Shown here: positions 6,940-6,980 of the stretch, one piece after another
How the letters are laid out: each line of letters starts with the position of its first letter
Position numbering within the stretch: the first letter of the stretch is position 1
Origin: Verrucomicrobiota bacterium
Lineage (GTDB): Bacteria; Verrucomicrobiota; Verrucomicrobiia; Chthoniobacterales; UBA10450
Length of the DNA: 6,980 nt
Reading direction: 5' to 3'
Assembly (NCBI GenBank): GCA_003221375.1
Contig: QHRI01000057.1
Span: 1 to 6,980 of the forward strand
Translations under genes and position numbers: made by a program
Notes under the pieces: generated by a model
Seen by the model: only the letters and a program-made list of their open reading frames with translations
The model's database searches: none
What the model was told of the DNA's origin: nothing

Positions 6940-6980
6940 TGCGATGGCGGCGGCTCATTACCGATGTACTTCAGATAGGC
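6936..6980 (-). CDS. coxB: C-terminal end of cytochrome c oxidase subunit II (partial)
   Basis: Only the last 14 codons and the TGA stop (6938-6936) are in the window, encoding [14 protein letters not shown]. The AYLKYI segment resembles the final helix of a cytochrome c domain, as found at the C-terminus of caa3-type subunit II; this fits the A2-type subunit I next door. The stop overlaps the coxA start as ATGA. The assignment rests mainly on gene order (coxB-coxA-coxC-coxD), since so few residues are visible. A separate small cytochrome c gene is the main alternative. Confidence 0.65.
   Translation of the reverse strand, partial: AYLKYIGNEPPPSQ

Overview
All genuine genes in this window lie on the minus strand, so biological order runs from right (6980) to left (1). 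The sequence suggests an aerobic, probably Gram-negative environmental bacterium. The oxidase operon style, plus an exported beta-helix protein with a 'choice-of-anchor Q'-like end and a Pro/Thr/Ser-rich linker, recalls Acidobacteriota or Verrucomicrobiota. That placement is an impression, not a demonstration. TGA ends at least five coding regions here, so the standard code applies.

Right part (4281-6980): a tightly packed cytochrome c oxidase operon, coxB (last 14 residues only), coxA, coxC and coxD. The coxB/coxA junction overlaps as ATGA and the coxC/coxD junction as TGATG. Subunit I has every heme and copper ligand but carries Tyr-Ser-His-Pro-Ala-Val-Tyr instead of the helix VI glutamate motif. 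This makes it an A2-type heme-copper oxidase, as in caa3-type enzymes. Subunits II, III and IV would form one proton-pumping terminal oxidase in the cytoplasmic membrane.

Middle (2478-4190): one large exported protein with a signal peptide, an SLRQAI-type start, a Gly/Asn-rich right-handed beta-helix, a DIGAFE end motif, a Pro-rich linker encoded by 18-bp tandem repeats, and a helical, charged C-terminal domain of about 90 residues that I do not recognise.

Directly downstream (about 2011-2461): the C-terminal third of an oxalate/formate-antiporter-like MFS transporter. It lacks its N-terminal two thirds and has two closely spaced frame changes, so it is a pseudogene or a badly sequenced or misjoined region.

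Left part (1-1920): the most notable feature, a molybdopterin formate dehydrogenase alpha subunit read straight through an in-frame TGA at 1356-1354. The TGA sits exactly at the active-site selenocysteine position of the FdnG/FdhF family. Eighteen nucleotides after it begins the loop GGTCT, closed by a perfect 7-bp stem: a bacterial SECIS element with the same spacing as E. coli fdhF as I recall it. Standard gene calling would cut this gene at residue 188 and miss the rest. The reading frame stays open to the left edge (640 codons in the window) and the gene continues beyond it. Formate oxidation by this enzyme could feed electrons into respiration, but nothing here links it directly to the oxidase.
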